Assembly (NCBI RefSeq): GCF_001279775.1
Contig: NZ_LGDG01000225.1
Coordinates: 124,001-188,000, forward strand
From: Streptomyces sp. MMG1533
GTDB taxonomy: Bacteria > Actinomycetota > Actinomycetes > Streptomycetales > Streptomycetaceae
DNA length: 64,000 nt
Reading direction: 5' to 3'
Shown: in pieces, positions 48,872 through 57,329 of the stretch
How positions within the stretch are numbered: the stretch's first letter is position 1
How the letters are laid out: the number at the start of each line of letters is the position of its first letter
Notes under the pieces: generated by a model
The model's input: only the letters and a program-made list of their open reading frames with translations
What the model was told of the DNA's origin: nothing
The model's database searches: none
Position numbers and translations under genes: made by a program

Positions 48872-51231
48872 CGCGAGGCCTCCTCGATCGCCTTCCAGAC
48901 CCGTTCGGGGGTGCAGGGCATTCGGACGTCCCCGACGCCCAACGGCCGCAGTGCGTCCACGATCGCGTTGACGACGGCGGGAGTGGAGGCGATGGTCCCT
49001 GCTTCCCCGACTCCCTTGACCCCCAAGGGATTCGAGGACGCGGGCGTCTGTGTCCGGTCCGTCACGAAGTCCGGCAGGTCCGGCGCGGACGGCACGAGAT
49101 AGTCGGCCATCGTCCCCGAGACCAGGTTGCCCTCGTCGTCGTACACGGCCTCCTCGTACAACGCCTGCCCGATGCCCTGCGCGAGCCCGCCGTGCACCTG
49201 CCCCTCGACGATCATCGGGTTGATCACCCGGCCGACGTCGTCCACGCAGACGTAGGACCGGATCCGCGTCCGCCCGGTCTCCGTGTCGACCTCGACCGCG
49301 CACAGGTGGGTGCCGTGCGGGTAGGAGAAGTTGTCCGGGTCGAGCAGGTGCTCGGCGTTGATGGTGGGTTCCATGCCGTCGGGCAGGTCGTGCGAGGAGA
49401 ACGTCTCGAAGGCGACCTCCTGGATGGTCCGGCGGGCGTCGGGAGAGCCCTTCACGGAGAACACGCCGTGGGTGAACTCCAGGTCGTGCTCGCTCGCTTC
49501 GAGCAGATGTGCGGCGACCTTCCGTGCCTTCTCGACCACCTTCTGCGCCGCGTGGTGCACGGCCGTGCCCCCGACCACCAGGGACCGCGAGCCGTACGTG
49601 TCCATTCCCTGCGGGGACGCCTTGGTGTCCCCGTGCACCACTTCGACGTCCTCGAACGGCACGCCCAGCACGTCGGCGGCGATCTGGCTCCAACAGGTCA
49701 CATGGCCCTGCCCGTGCGGGCTGGTCCCGGTGACCACCTCGACCTTGCCGGTGGGCAGCATGCGGATGCTCGCCGCCTCCCAGCCGCCGGCCGCGTACCG
49801 CAGATCGCGCAGCACCCGGCTCGGCGCCAGCCCGCACATCTCGGTGTACGTCGACACACCGATCCCGAGCCGTACGGTGTCCCCGCGTTCGACGCGCTTG
49901 TCCTGCTCGGCACGCAGCTCGTCGTACCCGAACAGGGCGAGGGCCTTGTCCGTCGCGGCCTCGTAGTTGCCGCTGTCGTACGTCAGTCCCGCGACGGACG
50001 TGTACGGGAACTCCTCGTGCCGGATCCAGTTGCGGCGCCGCAACTCCACCGGGTCCAGGGCGAGTTCGACGGCCAGCTCGTCCATGATCCGTTCGATGGC
50101 GTACGTCGCCTCCGGGCGTCCGGCGCCCCGGTAGGCGTCGGTGGGCGTCCTGGTCGTGAAGACGCCGGTGCAGGTGAAGTCGTAGGAGTCCATCTTGTAG
50201 ATCGCCGGGTACATGAAGGCGCCCAGGATCGGGATGCCCGGCGTGACCAGCATCAGGTACGCGCCCATGTCGGCCAGCAGGTCGACCTTGAGGCCGAGCA
50301 GCTTTCCGTCGCGGTTCGCGGCGATCTCGATGTCCTGGATCATGCCGCGTCCGTGATGGGTCGCCAGGTAGCCCTCGGAGCGGGACTCGGTCCACTTCAC
50401 CGGGCGGCCCAGGCGGCGTGCGACCGTGAGGGCGAGGGCCTCCTCGCCGTAGACCTGGAGCTTGGAGCCGAAGCCGCCGCCCACGTCGGGGGCGATCACG
50501 CGGAGCTTGTGCTCCGGGATCCCGGTGACCACGGAGAGCATGACCCTGAGGATGTGCGGGATCTGCGTGGCCGAGTACACCGTGAACTCGCCGGACGCGG
50601 CGAGCGGGGTGACCACGACCGCGCGCGGCTCCATGGCGTTGGGGATCAGCCGCTGCTGGTGGTAGCGGCGCTTCAGGGTCACCTCGGCGCGCTGCCGTAC
50701 GGTCTCGAAGTCCTCGCCGGTCTTCAGGGGCCAGACGTAGCAGCGGTTGGTGCCCTTGCCGGAGTGGACCAGCGGGGTGCCCGGCTCCAGTGCGGCCTCC
50801 AGATCGAGGACCGGACGCAGAGGCTCGTAGTCGACCTCGATCGCCTCCAGGGCGTCGGCCGCCGCGTACCGGTCGCGGGCCACCACGACCGCCACCGGGT
50901 CGCCCGCGTACCGCACCTCGTCGACCGCGACCGGCGGATGGTCGGGCAGCACGATGTCCTCGGTCACCGGCCAGGCACAGGGCAGCGATCCCATCCCCTC
51001 CGCGAGGTCGCTGCCGCTGAACGCCGCGACGACGCCCGGGCGTTCGAGGGCGGGCGTGACGTCGATCCGGTCGATACGGGCGTGGGCCATGGGGCTGCGG
51101 AGGATGGCGAGGTGCAGCAGGCCGGCCGCATCGATGTTGTCGGTCCAGTTGGTCTGACCGGTGAGGAGGCGGGCGTCCTCCTTGCGGGGCCGGGAGCGGC
51201 CGACCTCCCGTTCGGTGAGCTGCTCGGTCAT
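48868..51231 (-). CDS. coxL: Form II CoxL-type large subunit (xanthine dehydrogenase superfamily)
   Basis: A 787-residue molybdopterin subunit. DARLLTGQTNWTDNIDAAGL opens the first domain, VIAPDVGGGFGSKLQVYGEE is the Mo-cofactor loop, PTDAYRGAGRPEATYAIERI the active-site loop, and GVKGVGEAGTIASTPAVVNA the Glu-bearing catalytic motif. The loop is A-Y-R-G-A-G-R (near residue 366), the form II signature. Form I CO dehydrogenases have A-Y-x-C-S-F-R with the Cu-binding Cys. The protein therefore lacks that Cys and its substrate may be an aldehyde, a heterocycle or another compound instead of CO. It overlaps coxS and coxM by 4 bp each. Confidence 0.92.
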   Translation of the reverse strand: MTEQLTEREVGRSRPRKEDARLLTGQTNWTDNIDAAGLLHLAILRSPMAHARIDRIDVTPALERPGVVAAFSGSDLAEGMGSLPCAWPVTEDIVLPDHPPVAVDEVRYAGDPVAVVVARDRYAAADALEAIEVDYEPLRPVLDLEAALEPGTPLVHSGKGTNRCYVWPLKTGEDFETVRQRAEVTLKRRYHQQRLIPNAMEPRAVVVTPLAASGEFTVYSATQIPHILRVMLSVVTGIPEHKLRVIAPDVGGGFGSKLQVYGEEALALTVARRLGRPVKWTESRSEGYLATHHGRGMIQDIEIAANRDGKLLGLKVDLLADMGAYLMLVTPGIPILGAFMYPAIYKMDSYDFTCTGVFTTRTPTDAYRGAGRPEATYAIERIMDELAVELALDPVELRRRNWIRHEEFPYTSVAGLTYDSGNYEAATDKALALFGYDELRAEQDKRVERGDTVRLGIGVSTYTEMCGLAPSRVLRDLRYAAGGWEAASIRMLPTGKVEVVTGTSPHGQGHVTCWSQIAADVLGVPFEDVEVVHGDTKASPQGMDTYGSRSLVVGGTAVHHAAQKVVEKARKVAAHLLEASEHDLEFTHGVFSVKGSPDARRTIQEVAFETFSSHDLPDGMEPTINAEHLLDPDNFSYPHGTHLCAVEVDTETGRTRIRSYVCVDDVGRVINPMIVEGQVHGGLAQGIGQALYEEAVYDDEGNLVSGTMADYLVPSAPDLPDFVTDRTQTPASSNPLGVKGVGEAGTIASTPAVVNAIVDALRPLGVGDVRMPCTPERVWKAIEEASR

Positions 51232-51725
51232 GCCGTGACCTCCTGCCCGGAGGGCCGGGACGACTCGGGGGCTTCGGCCGCGGCCAGCACCGCGCGCACG
51301 ATGTTCTGGTAGCCCGTGCAGCGGCAGAGGTTGCCTTCCAGGGCGTGGCGTACCTCGTCCGAGGAGGGGTGCGGGTTCTCGCGCAGCAGATCCCGTGCGG
51401 CCATGATCATGCCCGGGGTGCAGTAACCGCACTGCAGCGCGTGCCGCTCGTGGAAGGCGCGTTGCAGACCCGTCCACTCCCCGTTCCGCGCCAGCCCCTG
51501 GACGGTGGTCACTTCGCCGCCGTCCGCCTGGACGGCGAGGACCGAGCAGCTCTTGACGCTCTCGCCGTCCAGGTCGACCGTGCAGGCCCCGCAGTTGGAG
51601 GTGTCGCAGCCAATGGGGGTGCCGGTCAGGCCCAGCCGGTCACGCAGGTAGTGGACCAGCAGGAGACGGGGCTCCACCTCGTCCTGGTACGTCGTGCCGT
51701 CCACCTTCACCGAGATACGGGTCAT
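51228..51725 (-). CDS. coxS: CoxS-type 2Fe-2S subunit
   Basis: A 165-residue protein with two 2Fe-2S sites. The plant-type site is [19 protein letters not shown] with a final Cys in VKSCSV; the second is [20 protein letters not shown] with [17 protein letters not shown]. It moves electrons from the molybdenum to the FAD subunit. The ATG at 51725 follows GGGAGGGCAC. It is the first gene of coxS-L-M-D-E-F-G; the operon promoter must lie in the 165-bp divergent gap towards the leader ORF at 51891. The tail ([15 protein letters not shown]) is not conserved. Confidence 0.94.
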   Translation of the reverse strand: MTRISVKVDGTTYQDEVEPRLLLVHYLRDRLGLTGTPIGCDTSNCGACTVDLDGESVKSCSVLAVQADGGEVTTVQGLARNGEWTGLQRAFHERHALQCGYCTPGMIMAARDLLRENPHPSSDEVRHALEGNLCRCTGYQNIVRAVLAAAEAPESSRPSGQEVTA

Positions 51726-51890
51726 GTGCCCTCCCAGGACCACGGGACGTGATGTGCGTCACTCTAGGACTGCTCCGTGGAGGGGGCGAGGGGCGGGACG
51801 TCACTGGTTGAGCGTTAATCCGTTGGCGCCGTGGCGCCGGAGCTGCTGAACTTCAGGTGACCTTGTCTTCGCACGAGTCCAGGAGCAGCA

Positions 51891-52001
51891 ATGCGCGCAC
51901 CGTTCATGTCCGCCCCGGAAGGAATGACCCCCTCTTCGAAGGACATGACGCTTCGTGCACTTGCTCAACCTCGGGATCCTCGCCCACGTCGACGCAGGTA
52001 A
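51891..52001 (+). CDS. Upstream ORF of 36 codons overlapping the ribosomal protection gene
   Basis: ATG at 51891 with AGGAGCAGCA, a much better ribosome site than that of the main gene. It reads MRAPFMSAPEGMTPSSKDMT and ends with an Arg/Pro-rich stretch at TAA 51999-52001. It overlaps the first 47 nt of the OtrA-like gene in another frame. This fits a leader peptide whose translation state controls the downstream resistance gene when ribosomes stall. It is an inference from layout; the peptide itself has no recognisable domain. Confidence 0.5.
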   Translation: MRAPFMSAPEGMTPSSKDMTLRALAQPRDPRPRRRR

Positions 52002-53925
52002 GACCAGCCTGACCGAGCGGCTGTTGCACTCGGTCGGTGTGATCGACGAGATCGGCCGCGTTGACGACGGGAACACGCAGACCGACACCCTCGCGCTGGA
52101 GCGCCGGCGCGGCATCACCATCAAGTCCGCCGTCGTCTCCTTCGCGATCGACGACGTGACCGTCAACCTCATCGACACCCCCGGCCACCCCGACTTCATC
52201 GCCGAGGTGGAGCGGGTACTCGGTGTCCTCGACGGCGCCGTGCTCGTCGTCTCGGCCGTCGAGGGCGTCCAGGCGCAGACCCGTGTGCTGATGCGGACCC
52301 TGCAGCGCCTGCGCATCCCCACGCTCGTCTTCGTCAACAAGATCGACCGGCGGGGTGCGGGCCACGAAGGCGTGCTGCGGGCCATCTCCGAACGGCTCAC
52401 GCCCTCCGCCGTACCGATGGGCACACCCGCCGGACTCGGCACGCGCGCCGCCCGCTTCACCCCCGGCCTCGGCCCTGCCGCGCTCGACGTCCTCGCCGAC
52501 CACGACGACGACCTGCTGTCCGCCTACGTCGAGGACACCGTCTCCGAAGCCCGGCTCCGCGCCGCCCTCGCGGCCCGAACCCGGCAGGCCCTGGTGCACC
52601 CGGTGTACTTCGGATCCGCCGTCACCGGCGCGGGCGTCGACGAACTCATCGCGGGGATCAAGGAGTTGCTGCCCGCGGCCGACGGTGACCCCGACGGCCC
52701 GCTCTCCGGCACCGTCTTCAAGGTCGAACGGGGCCCGGCGGGGGAGAAGGTGGCGTACGCACGGATGTTCTCCGGAACCCTGCGCACCCGTGACCGGATC
52801 CCCTTCGGCGACGCCCGCGAGGACGGCAGGATCACCGCGGTCAGCGTCTTCGACCACGGCACGGACGTCCGCCGGGACACCGTTCCCGCGGGCCGCATCG
52901 CCAAGCTGTGGGGCCTCGCCGACATCAGGATCGGCGACTCCCTCGGCGAACCCCGCAAGGCGTACGGCCACTTCTTCGCTCCGCCGACCCTCGAAACCGT
53001 CGTCGTCCCCGGACCGCACACGGACGGCGGAGCCCTGCACCTTGCGCTCACGCGACTCGCCGAACAGGACCCGCTGATCGGCCTGCGCCACGACGAGGTA
53101 CGCAGGGAAACCTCCGTCTCCCTGTACGGCGAGGTCCAGAAGGAGGTCGTCCAGGCCACCCTCGCCGACGAGTTCGGACTCGAGGTCACCTTCCGCGAGA
53201 CCACACCGCTGTGCATCGAGCGGCCCGCCGGGACCGGGACGGCGGTCGAGTTCATCAAGAAGGACGCCAACCCGTTCCTCGCGACCGTCGGCCTGCGAGT
53301 CGACCCGGCGCCGCCCGGCTCGGGGGTCGGCTTCCTGCTGGAGGTGGAGCTCGGCTCCATGCCGTACGCCTTCTTCAAGGCCATCGAGGACACCGTGCGC
53401 GACACCCTGGGGCAGGGTCTGCACGGCTGGCAGGTCGCCGACTGCACGGTCACGATGACCCACTGCGGCTACTGGCCCCGGCAGAGCCACTCCCACCAGG
53501 GCTTCGACAAGAGCATGTCCAGCACCGGCGCCGACTTCCGCGGGCTGACCCCGCTGGTCCTCGTCGAGGCGCTCAAGCGGGCGGGCACCCAGGTGTACGA
53601 GCCGATGCACCGCTTCCGCATCGAGGCTCCGCAGGACACGCTCGGTGCGCTCCTGCCGGTGCTGGCCGCGCTGCGGGCCGTACCCCGGACCACCGAGACG
53701 CACGGCGACATCTGCGTTCTGGAAGGTGTCGTTCCGGCGGACCGGGTACACGAACTGGAGCAGCGGCTTCCGGGGCTCAGCCGGGGGGAGGGGGAAGTGG
53801 AGAGCTCCTTCGACCACTACGCGCCCGTCGCACGCGGCACGTCGCCGCGCAGGCCGCGCACGGACAACAACCCGCTGAACCGCAAGGAGTACCTGCTGAA
53901 CGTCACGCGCCGGGTGGGCGGATGA
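51955..53925 (+). CDS. Tet(M)/OtrA-like ribosomal protection GTPase
   Basis: A 656-residue translational GTPase. NLGILAHVDAGKTSLTERLL is G1, RRRGITIKSAVVSFAIDD gives the G2 Thr, VNLIDTPGHPDFIAEV is G3, and TLVFVNKIDRRGAG is G4. Domains II-V follow (KYLSGTVFKVER-like part, PSLYGEVQKEVVQ-type domain IV, TMTHCGYWPRQSHSHQGFDK). The residue set, length and D-T-L-x-L-E-R-R-R-G motif place it with tetracycline ribosomal protection proteins, not EF-G. It would dislodge tetracycline or a similar drug from the ribosome. The GTG has only AAGGAC at an 11-nt spacing, weaker than the site of the overlapping leader ORF. Confidence 0.9.
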   Translation: MHLLNLGILAHVDAGKTSLTERLLHSVGVIDEIGRVDDGNTQTDTLALERRRGITIKSAVVSFAIDDVTVNLIDTPGHPDFIAEVERVLGVLDGAVLVVSAVEGVQAQTRVLMRTLQRLRIPTLVFVNKIDRRGAGHEGVLRAISERLTPSAVPMGTPAGLGTRAARFTPGLGPAALDVLADHDDDLLSAYVEDTVSEARLRAALAARTRQALVHPVYFGSAVTGAGVDELIAGIKELLPAADGDPDGPLSGTVFKVERGPAGEKVAYARMFSGTLRTRDRIPFGDAREDGRITAVSVFDHGTDVRRDTVPAGRIAKLWGLADIRIGDSLGEPRKAYGHFFAPPTLETVVVPGPHTDGGALHLALTRLAEQDPLIGLRHDEVRRETSVSLYGEVQKEVVQATLADEFGLEVTFRETTPLCIERPAGTGTAVEFIKKDANPFLATVGLRVDPAPPGSGVGFLLEVELGSMPYAFFKAIEDTVRDTLGQGLHGWQVADCTVTMTHCGYWPRQSHSHQGFDKSMSSTGADFRGLTPLVLVEALKRAGTQVYEPMHRFRIEAPQDTLGALLPVLAALRAVPRTTETHGDICVLEGVVPADRVHELEQRLPGLSRGEGEVESSFDHYAPVARGTSPRRPRTDNNPLNRKEYLLNVTRRVGG

Positions 53926-53948
53926 GGCACTGATCACCAAAGGTGAAA

Positions 53949-53964
53949 CTTACTCATCAGTCAG
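53949..53964. promoter_or_regulatory. Operator-like element upstream of the GH5 gene
   Basis: CTTACT-CATC-AGTCAG, a 6-4-6 inverted repeat with one mismatch, differs little from the perfect CTTACT-CGAA-AGTAAG at 58659. It lies just before a TTGACG (53971-53976) -35-like box. May be bound by the TetR at 58755. Confidence 0.45.
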
Positions 53965-54000
53965 ATGGTGTTGACGTTGTACCGAAATCGCCGGACTGTA

Positions 54001-55866
54001 ATGGACATGCCGAATATACGCGCGCGTCTGCTCGTTGTTCTGGTTGTCCTCTCCGGATTCCTGACGGTGACGGGCGTGAGACCCGCCACCGCCGAAGCCC
54101 TCCCCGACTCGCTCTGGTTCGACGACACCCCCGTCACCGTGCAGGACGGCCGTTTCACCGACGGCCTCGGCCGCGAGGTCGTCCTGCGCGGTTACAACGT
54201 CTCCGGCGAGACCAAGCTGGCCGAGAACAACGGCCTGCCCTTCGCCTCCGTCGCCGACGCGAAGAAGTCCGCGACCGCGCTGCGCGCCCTAGGCGGCGGC
54301 AACACGGTCCGCTTCCTGCTGTCCTGGGCGTACGCCGAACCCGTGCGCGGCCAGGTCAGCGAGGCCTACCTGGCCGCCGCCACCGACCAGATGCGCGCCT
54401 TCCTCGACGCCGGCATCCGCGTCTACCCCGACTTCCACCAGGACCTCTACTCCCGCCACCTCTTCGACCCCGACAGCTGGTACACGGGCGACGGCGCCCC
54501 CAAGTGGGCCGTGGACGCCGGGAACTACCCGGACGAGAACTGCGGGATCTGCCTGTTCTGGGGCCAGAACATCACCCAGAACGAGGCCGTGAAGCAGGCG
54601 TCGTACGACTTCTGGCACAACGCGTACGGTCTCCAGGACGCGTTCCTCACCACCGCCCAGAAGACGATGACGTACGTCAAACAGCACGTCAGCGCCGCCG
54701 AGTTCACAGGCGTAGTCGGCTTCGACCCCTACAACGAGCCGCACGCCGGCGTGTACGACTCCGGCCAGACCAGCCGCGCCTGGGAGCGCGACGTGCTGTG
54801 GCCCTTCTACGAGAAGTTCCGCGCCCGCATGGACACGGCCGGCTGGCAGGACAAGCCCGCCTTCGTCGAGCCGAACCTGTTCTGGAACGCCAACATCAGC
54901 TTCCAGAAGCAGGAGGGCGGACTCCTCGACTCCGGGACCCTCGGCCCGGACTACGTGTTCAACACCCACTTCTACGACCAGAAGGCCATCTCCGGGATCT
55001 TCATGCCGGGCAAGGCGGCCGACGGCCAGTACTCGGGCGACTTCGGCACGGTCCGCGACCGCGCCGCGGCCACGGACACCGCCGCCGTCGTCAGCGAGTT
55101 CGGCCACCCCCTCGCGGGCAACGTCTCCGACAAGGCGCCGACCGTCCTCAAGGCGATGTACCAGGCCCTCGACTCCCGCCTCCCGGGCGCGAGTTGGTGG
55201 TCGAACCCGACGGCCTCGGGCCCGGTCCTGTCCGGTTCGCAGTGGCAGTGGGACATCTACAACGGACGCCATCACGAGCTGATGAACGGCAACGCCGACA
55301 AGGTGCTGACCACCGGCGACGCCTGGAACGACGAGGACCTGTCGGCCGTACGCCTCGACGACTCGGGGACGGCCGTGCTGCGCCAGGACGCCCGGCTGCT
55401 CGACCGCGTCTACCCGAGCGCCACCGCCGGTTCGACCGTCGCCTTCACCTACGAGGACCGCTCCCGCGACGGCTCCACGACCCTGACCTGGAACCCGGTG
55501 CCGAGTTCGCTCCCGAACGTCTCCCGGCTGGTGGGCTCGGGACAGTACGGCCTGCTGCTGTGGCGCTCCGACGGCACGTCGGCGCCCACCGAACTGCACC
55601 TCCCGGCATCCTTCCCGACCTCCACCACCACGGTCGTCTCCGACCTGGGTACGTCCTACGCCCCGCCGGCGTACACCCGGACGACCCCGATCGCGGCGGC
55701 CCCGGAACCGGGCGGCACGGGCAGCCGCCGCCTTCTGCTCACCGCACCCGACAACGGTGTCCTGCACTACGCGCTGGTGACCAACGGAACGACCTCGCCC
55801 TCGGCGGACCTGCTCGGCGCGGCCCGGTCCGAGTTGTCGGCGTGGGCGGCACGGCAGGCCGGCTGA
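54001..55866 (+). CDS. Secreted GH5 endoglycoceramidase-like hydrolase
   Basis: A 621-residue secreted enzyme. A Sec signal (RARLLVVLVVLSGFLTVTG) is followed by a TIM barrel. LGREVVLRGYNVSGETKLAE, NTVRFLLSWAYAEPVRGQV and YPDFHQDLYSRHLF are GH5 strands. The catalytic acid is in VVGFDPYNEPHAG and the nucleophile in AAVVSEFGHPLAG. The long loop with CGICLFWGQNITQNEA and the C-terminal beta-sandwich (about 475-620) match endoglycoceramidase-related members, which cut glycan from glycolipids. Other beta-glycosides are possible. The ATG at 54001 was taken, but ATG 54007 is equally possible because neither has a ribosome site. A TTGACG box and an operator lie within 50 bp upstream. Confidence 0.88.
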   Translation: MDMPNIRARLLVVLVVLSGFLTVTGVRPATAEALPDSLWFDDTPVTVQDGRFTDGLGREVVLRGYNVSGETKLAENNGLPFASVADAKKSATALRALGGGNTVRFLLSWAYAEPVRGQVSEAYLAAATDQMRAFLDAGIRVYPDFHQDLYSRHLFDPDSWYTGDGAPKWAVDAGNYPDENCGICLFWGQNITQNEAVKQASYDFWHNAYGLQDAFLTTAQKTMTYVKQHVSAAEFTGVVGFDPYNEPHAGVYDSGQTSRAWERDVLWPFYEKFRARMDTAGWQDKPAFVEPNLFWNANISFQKQEGGLLDSGTLGPDYVFNTHFYDQKAISGIFMPGKAADGQYSGDFGTVRDRAAATDTAAVVSEFGHPLAGNVSDKAPTVLKAMYQALDSRLPGASWWSNPTASGPVLSGSQWQWDIYNGRHHELMNGNADKVLTTGDAWNDEDLSAVRLDDSGTAVLRQDARLLDRVYPSATAGSTVAFTYEDRSRDGSTTLTWNPVPSSLPNVSRLVGSGQYGLLLWRSDGTSAPTELHLPASFPTSTTTVVSDLGTSYAPPAYTRTTPIAAAPEPGGTGSRRLLLTAPDNGVLHYALVTNGTTSPSADLLGAARSELSAWAARQAG

Positions 55867-55874
55867 GGCCGCTC

Positions 55875-55899
55875 GGCCCGCCGTGCGACAGGGCGGGCC
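55875..55899 (+). terminator. Hairpin after the GH5 gene
   Basis: GGCCCGCC-GTGCGACAG-GGCGGGCC, 8-bp stem, 9 bp past the stop. Confidence 0.6.
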
Positions 55900-56023
55900 T
55901 GCTCACGCCCGGCGCAGGCAGCCGGGCCGGACACCGCCTCTACGAGGAGGCGGCTCCGGCCCGGTTCCAGCGGCCCGCCGAGGTCGCCGAACGGGCCGTC
56001 GAGGTCCAGCAGGCCGGAGTGTC

Positions 56024-56986
56024 TCAGTACTTTCCCGCGCGGTTCAGGGCGTCCTCGGCCTGGGCGGCCAGGGTTTCGACGAGGTCGGCTGCGGGTGGCT
56101 GGTCGGTGACGAGGTCGACCGCCTCGCCGGCCCAGACCGGTAGCGGCGGCACGTGGCCCTGGGCCACGTCCTCGTGATAAGCCCGCTGGGCCTCGGCATC
56201 CGTGGCGAGTTCCGCTTCCCGGCCCCGCCATTGGTCGAGGTAGCGATGGCCCAGGGTGCGGGCGGTGTACCGGGCGGGCCACCGCGAACCGCGGGCGATG
56301 TCGAGCACGCGGTTGCGCTCGGTGTCCTGCCCGTGTCCCTCGACGATCGCGGTGGCGATCGCCGGGGGGACCAGGGCTTCGGCGGTGGCCTGGAAGCGGG
56401 TGCCGATGAGTGCCCCCGCGGCCCCCAGAGCCAGGACGGCCGCCAGTCCGCGGCCGTCGCCGATCCCGCCGGCCGCCAGCACCGGAACCGGTGCCGCAAG
56501 GTCTGCCACCACCGGCACGAACGGCAAGGTGGACCGCCCGTGCCGGGCCCCGTGTCCACCGCCCTCGGTGCCCTGCGCCACGATGACGTCGGCGCCCAGG
56601 TCCACTGCCTGTCTGGCCTCATCCAGGTCGGTGACCTGGATGATGAGTGCCGCGCCGGCCTGGCGGATGCGTTCGGTGAACGCGCTCGGGTCCCCGAAGG
56701 ACAGCATCACCGCCCTGGGTTGGTGCTCCAGTGCCCGCTCGACCGCGCTGGTGTCGATCGCCCAGGTCTGAAAGCCGATGCCCCACGGCTTGTCGGTGCC
56801 CTGTGCGACGAGAGGCAGTTCGCGGGCCAGCCAGCCCGGATCCCCGTTCCCGGAGCCCAGCAGCCCGAGCCCGCCGCCCCGCGAGACGGCCGCCGTCAGC
56901 GCACCACCGGCAGAACCGCCCATCGGTGCCAGCGCGATCGGATGCCGCACACCGAACAACTTCGTGAACGCTGTCGACAACGCCAT
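56024..56986 (-). CDS. Nitronate monooxygenase-like FMN enzyme
   Basis: A 320-residue TIM-barrel flavoprotein. FGVRHPIALAPMGGSAGGAL starts the barrel, DVIVAQGTEGGGHGARHGRS has the family G-x-E-A/G-G-G-H-x-G motif with the catalytic His, and VLAAGGIGDGRGLAAVLALG and GALIGTRFQATAEA are the phosphate loop. It oxidises alkyl nitronates such as propionate-3-nitronate with FMN and O2, detoxifying them, though many members have other substrates. Of two in-frame ATGs, 56986 (MALSTAF) has GAGG at proper spacing. Leftward and single; the GH5 gene is convergent. Confidence 0.85.
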   Translation of the reverse strand: MALSTAFTKLFGVRHPIALAPMGGSAGGALTAAVSRGGGLGLLGSGNGDPGWLARELPLVAQGTDKPWGIGFQTWAIDTSAVERALEHQPRAVMLSFGDPSAFTERIRQAGAALIIQVTDLDEARQAVDLGADVIVAQGTEGGGHGARHGRSTLPFVPVVADLAAPVPVLAAGGIGDGRGLAAVLALGAAGALIGTRFQATAEALVPPAIATAIVEGHGQDTERNRVLDIARGSRWPARYTARTLGHRYLDQWRGREAELATDAEAQRAYHEDVAQGHVPPLPVWAGEAVDLVTDQPPAADLVETLAAQAEDALNRAGKY

Positions 56987-57329
56987 GTCCGCCATCCTCG
57001 CGCGTACCGCTCGCCGGCACGCAGGGGCATCCCCCGCAGGCTCCCCGCCAATCGGCCGCGAGCGGGGAATCCAAACCGGCGACCATTGCCCGGAGTTGGA
57101 GAGCGGCGCAGCCAGATCACCTCATGACGCCCGTTCTGGGCGGGCCGGTCGGCGGGCCGTGCTCGGTACCGTCACCGCCCCGATCCCTTCGGGTCCCGGA
57201 GCGGCAGACCCAGGGCGCGCCGCCGCCTCGGTCGCCGCGCAGCGAATGGCGACCGAGGACGGGACGGGACAGGGCGGGACAGGGCGGAACGGCAAGGTCA
57301 AGGCCCTTGAGCGGCTGACGAGTTGAGCC
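56987..57329. other. Spacer between nitronate monooxygenase and beta-propeller genes
   Basis: No gene is supported. It holds the promoter side of the nitronate monooxygenase gene and the hairpin at 57226-57258 that ends the beta-propeller transcript, plus short GGGACAGGGC direct repeats at about 57262-57285. Confidence 0.45.
57226..57258 (-). terminator. Hairpin after the beta-propeller gene
   Basis: CCTCGGTCGCC (57226-57236) pairs perfectly with GGCGACCGAGG (57248-57258), 11-bp stem, 11-nt loop, 71 bp beyond the stop on the minus strand. Confidence 0.7.
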
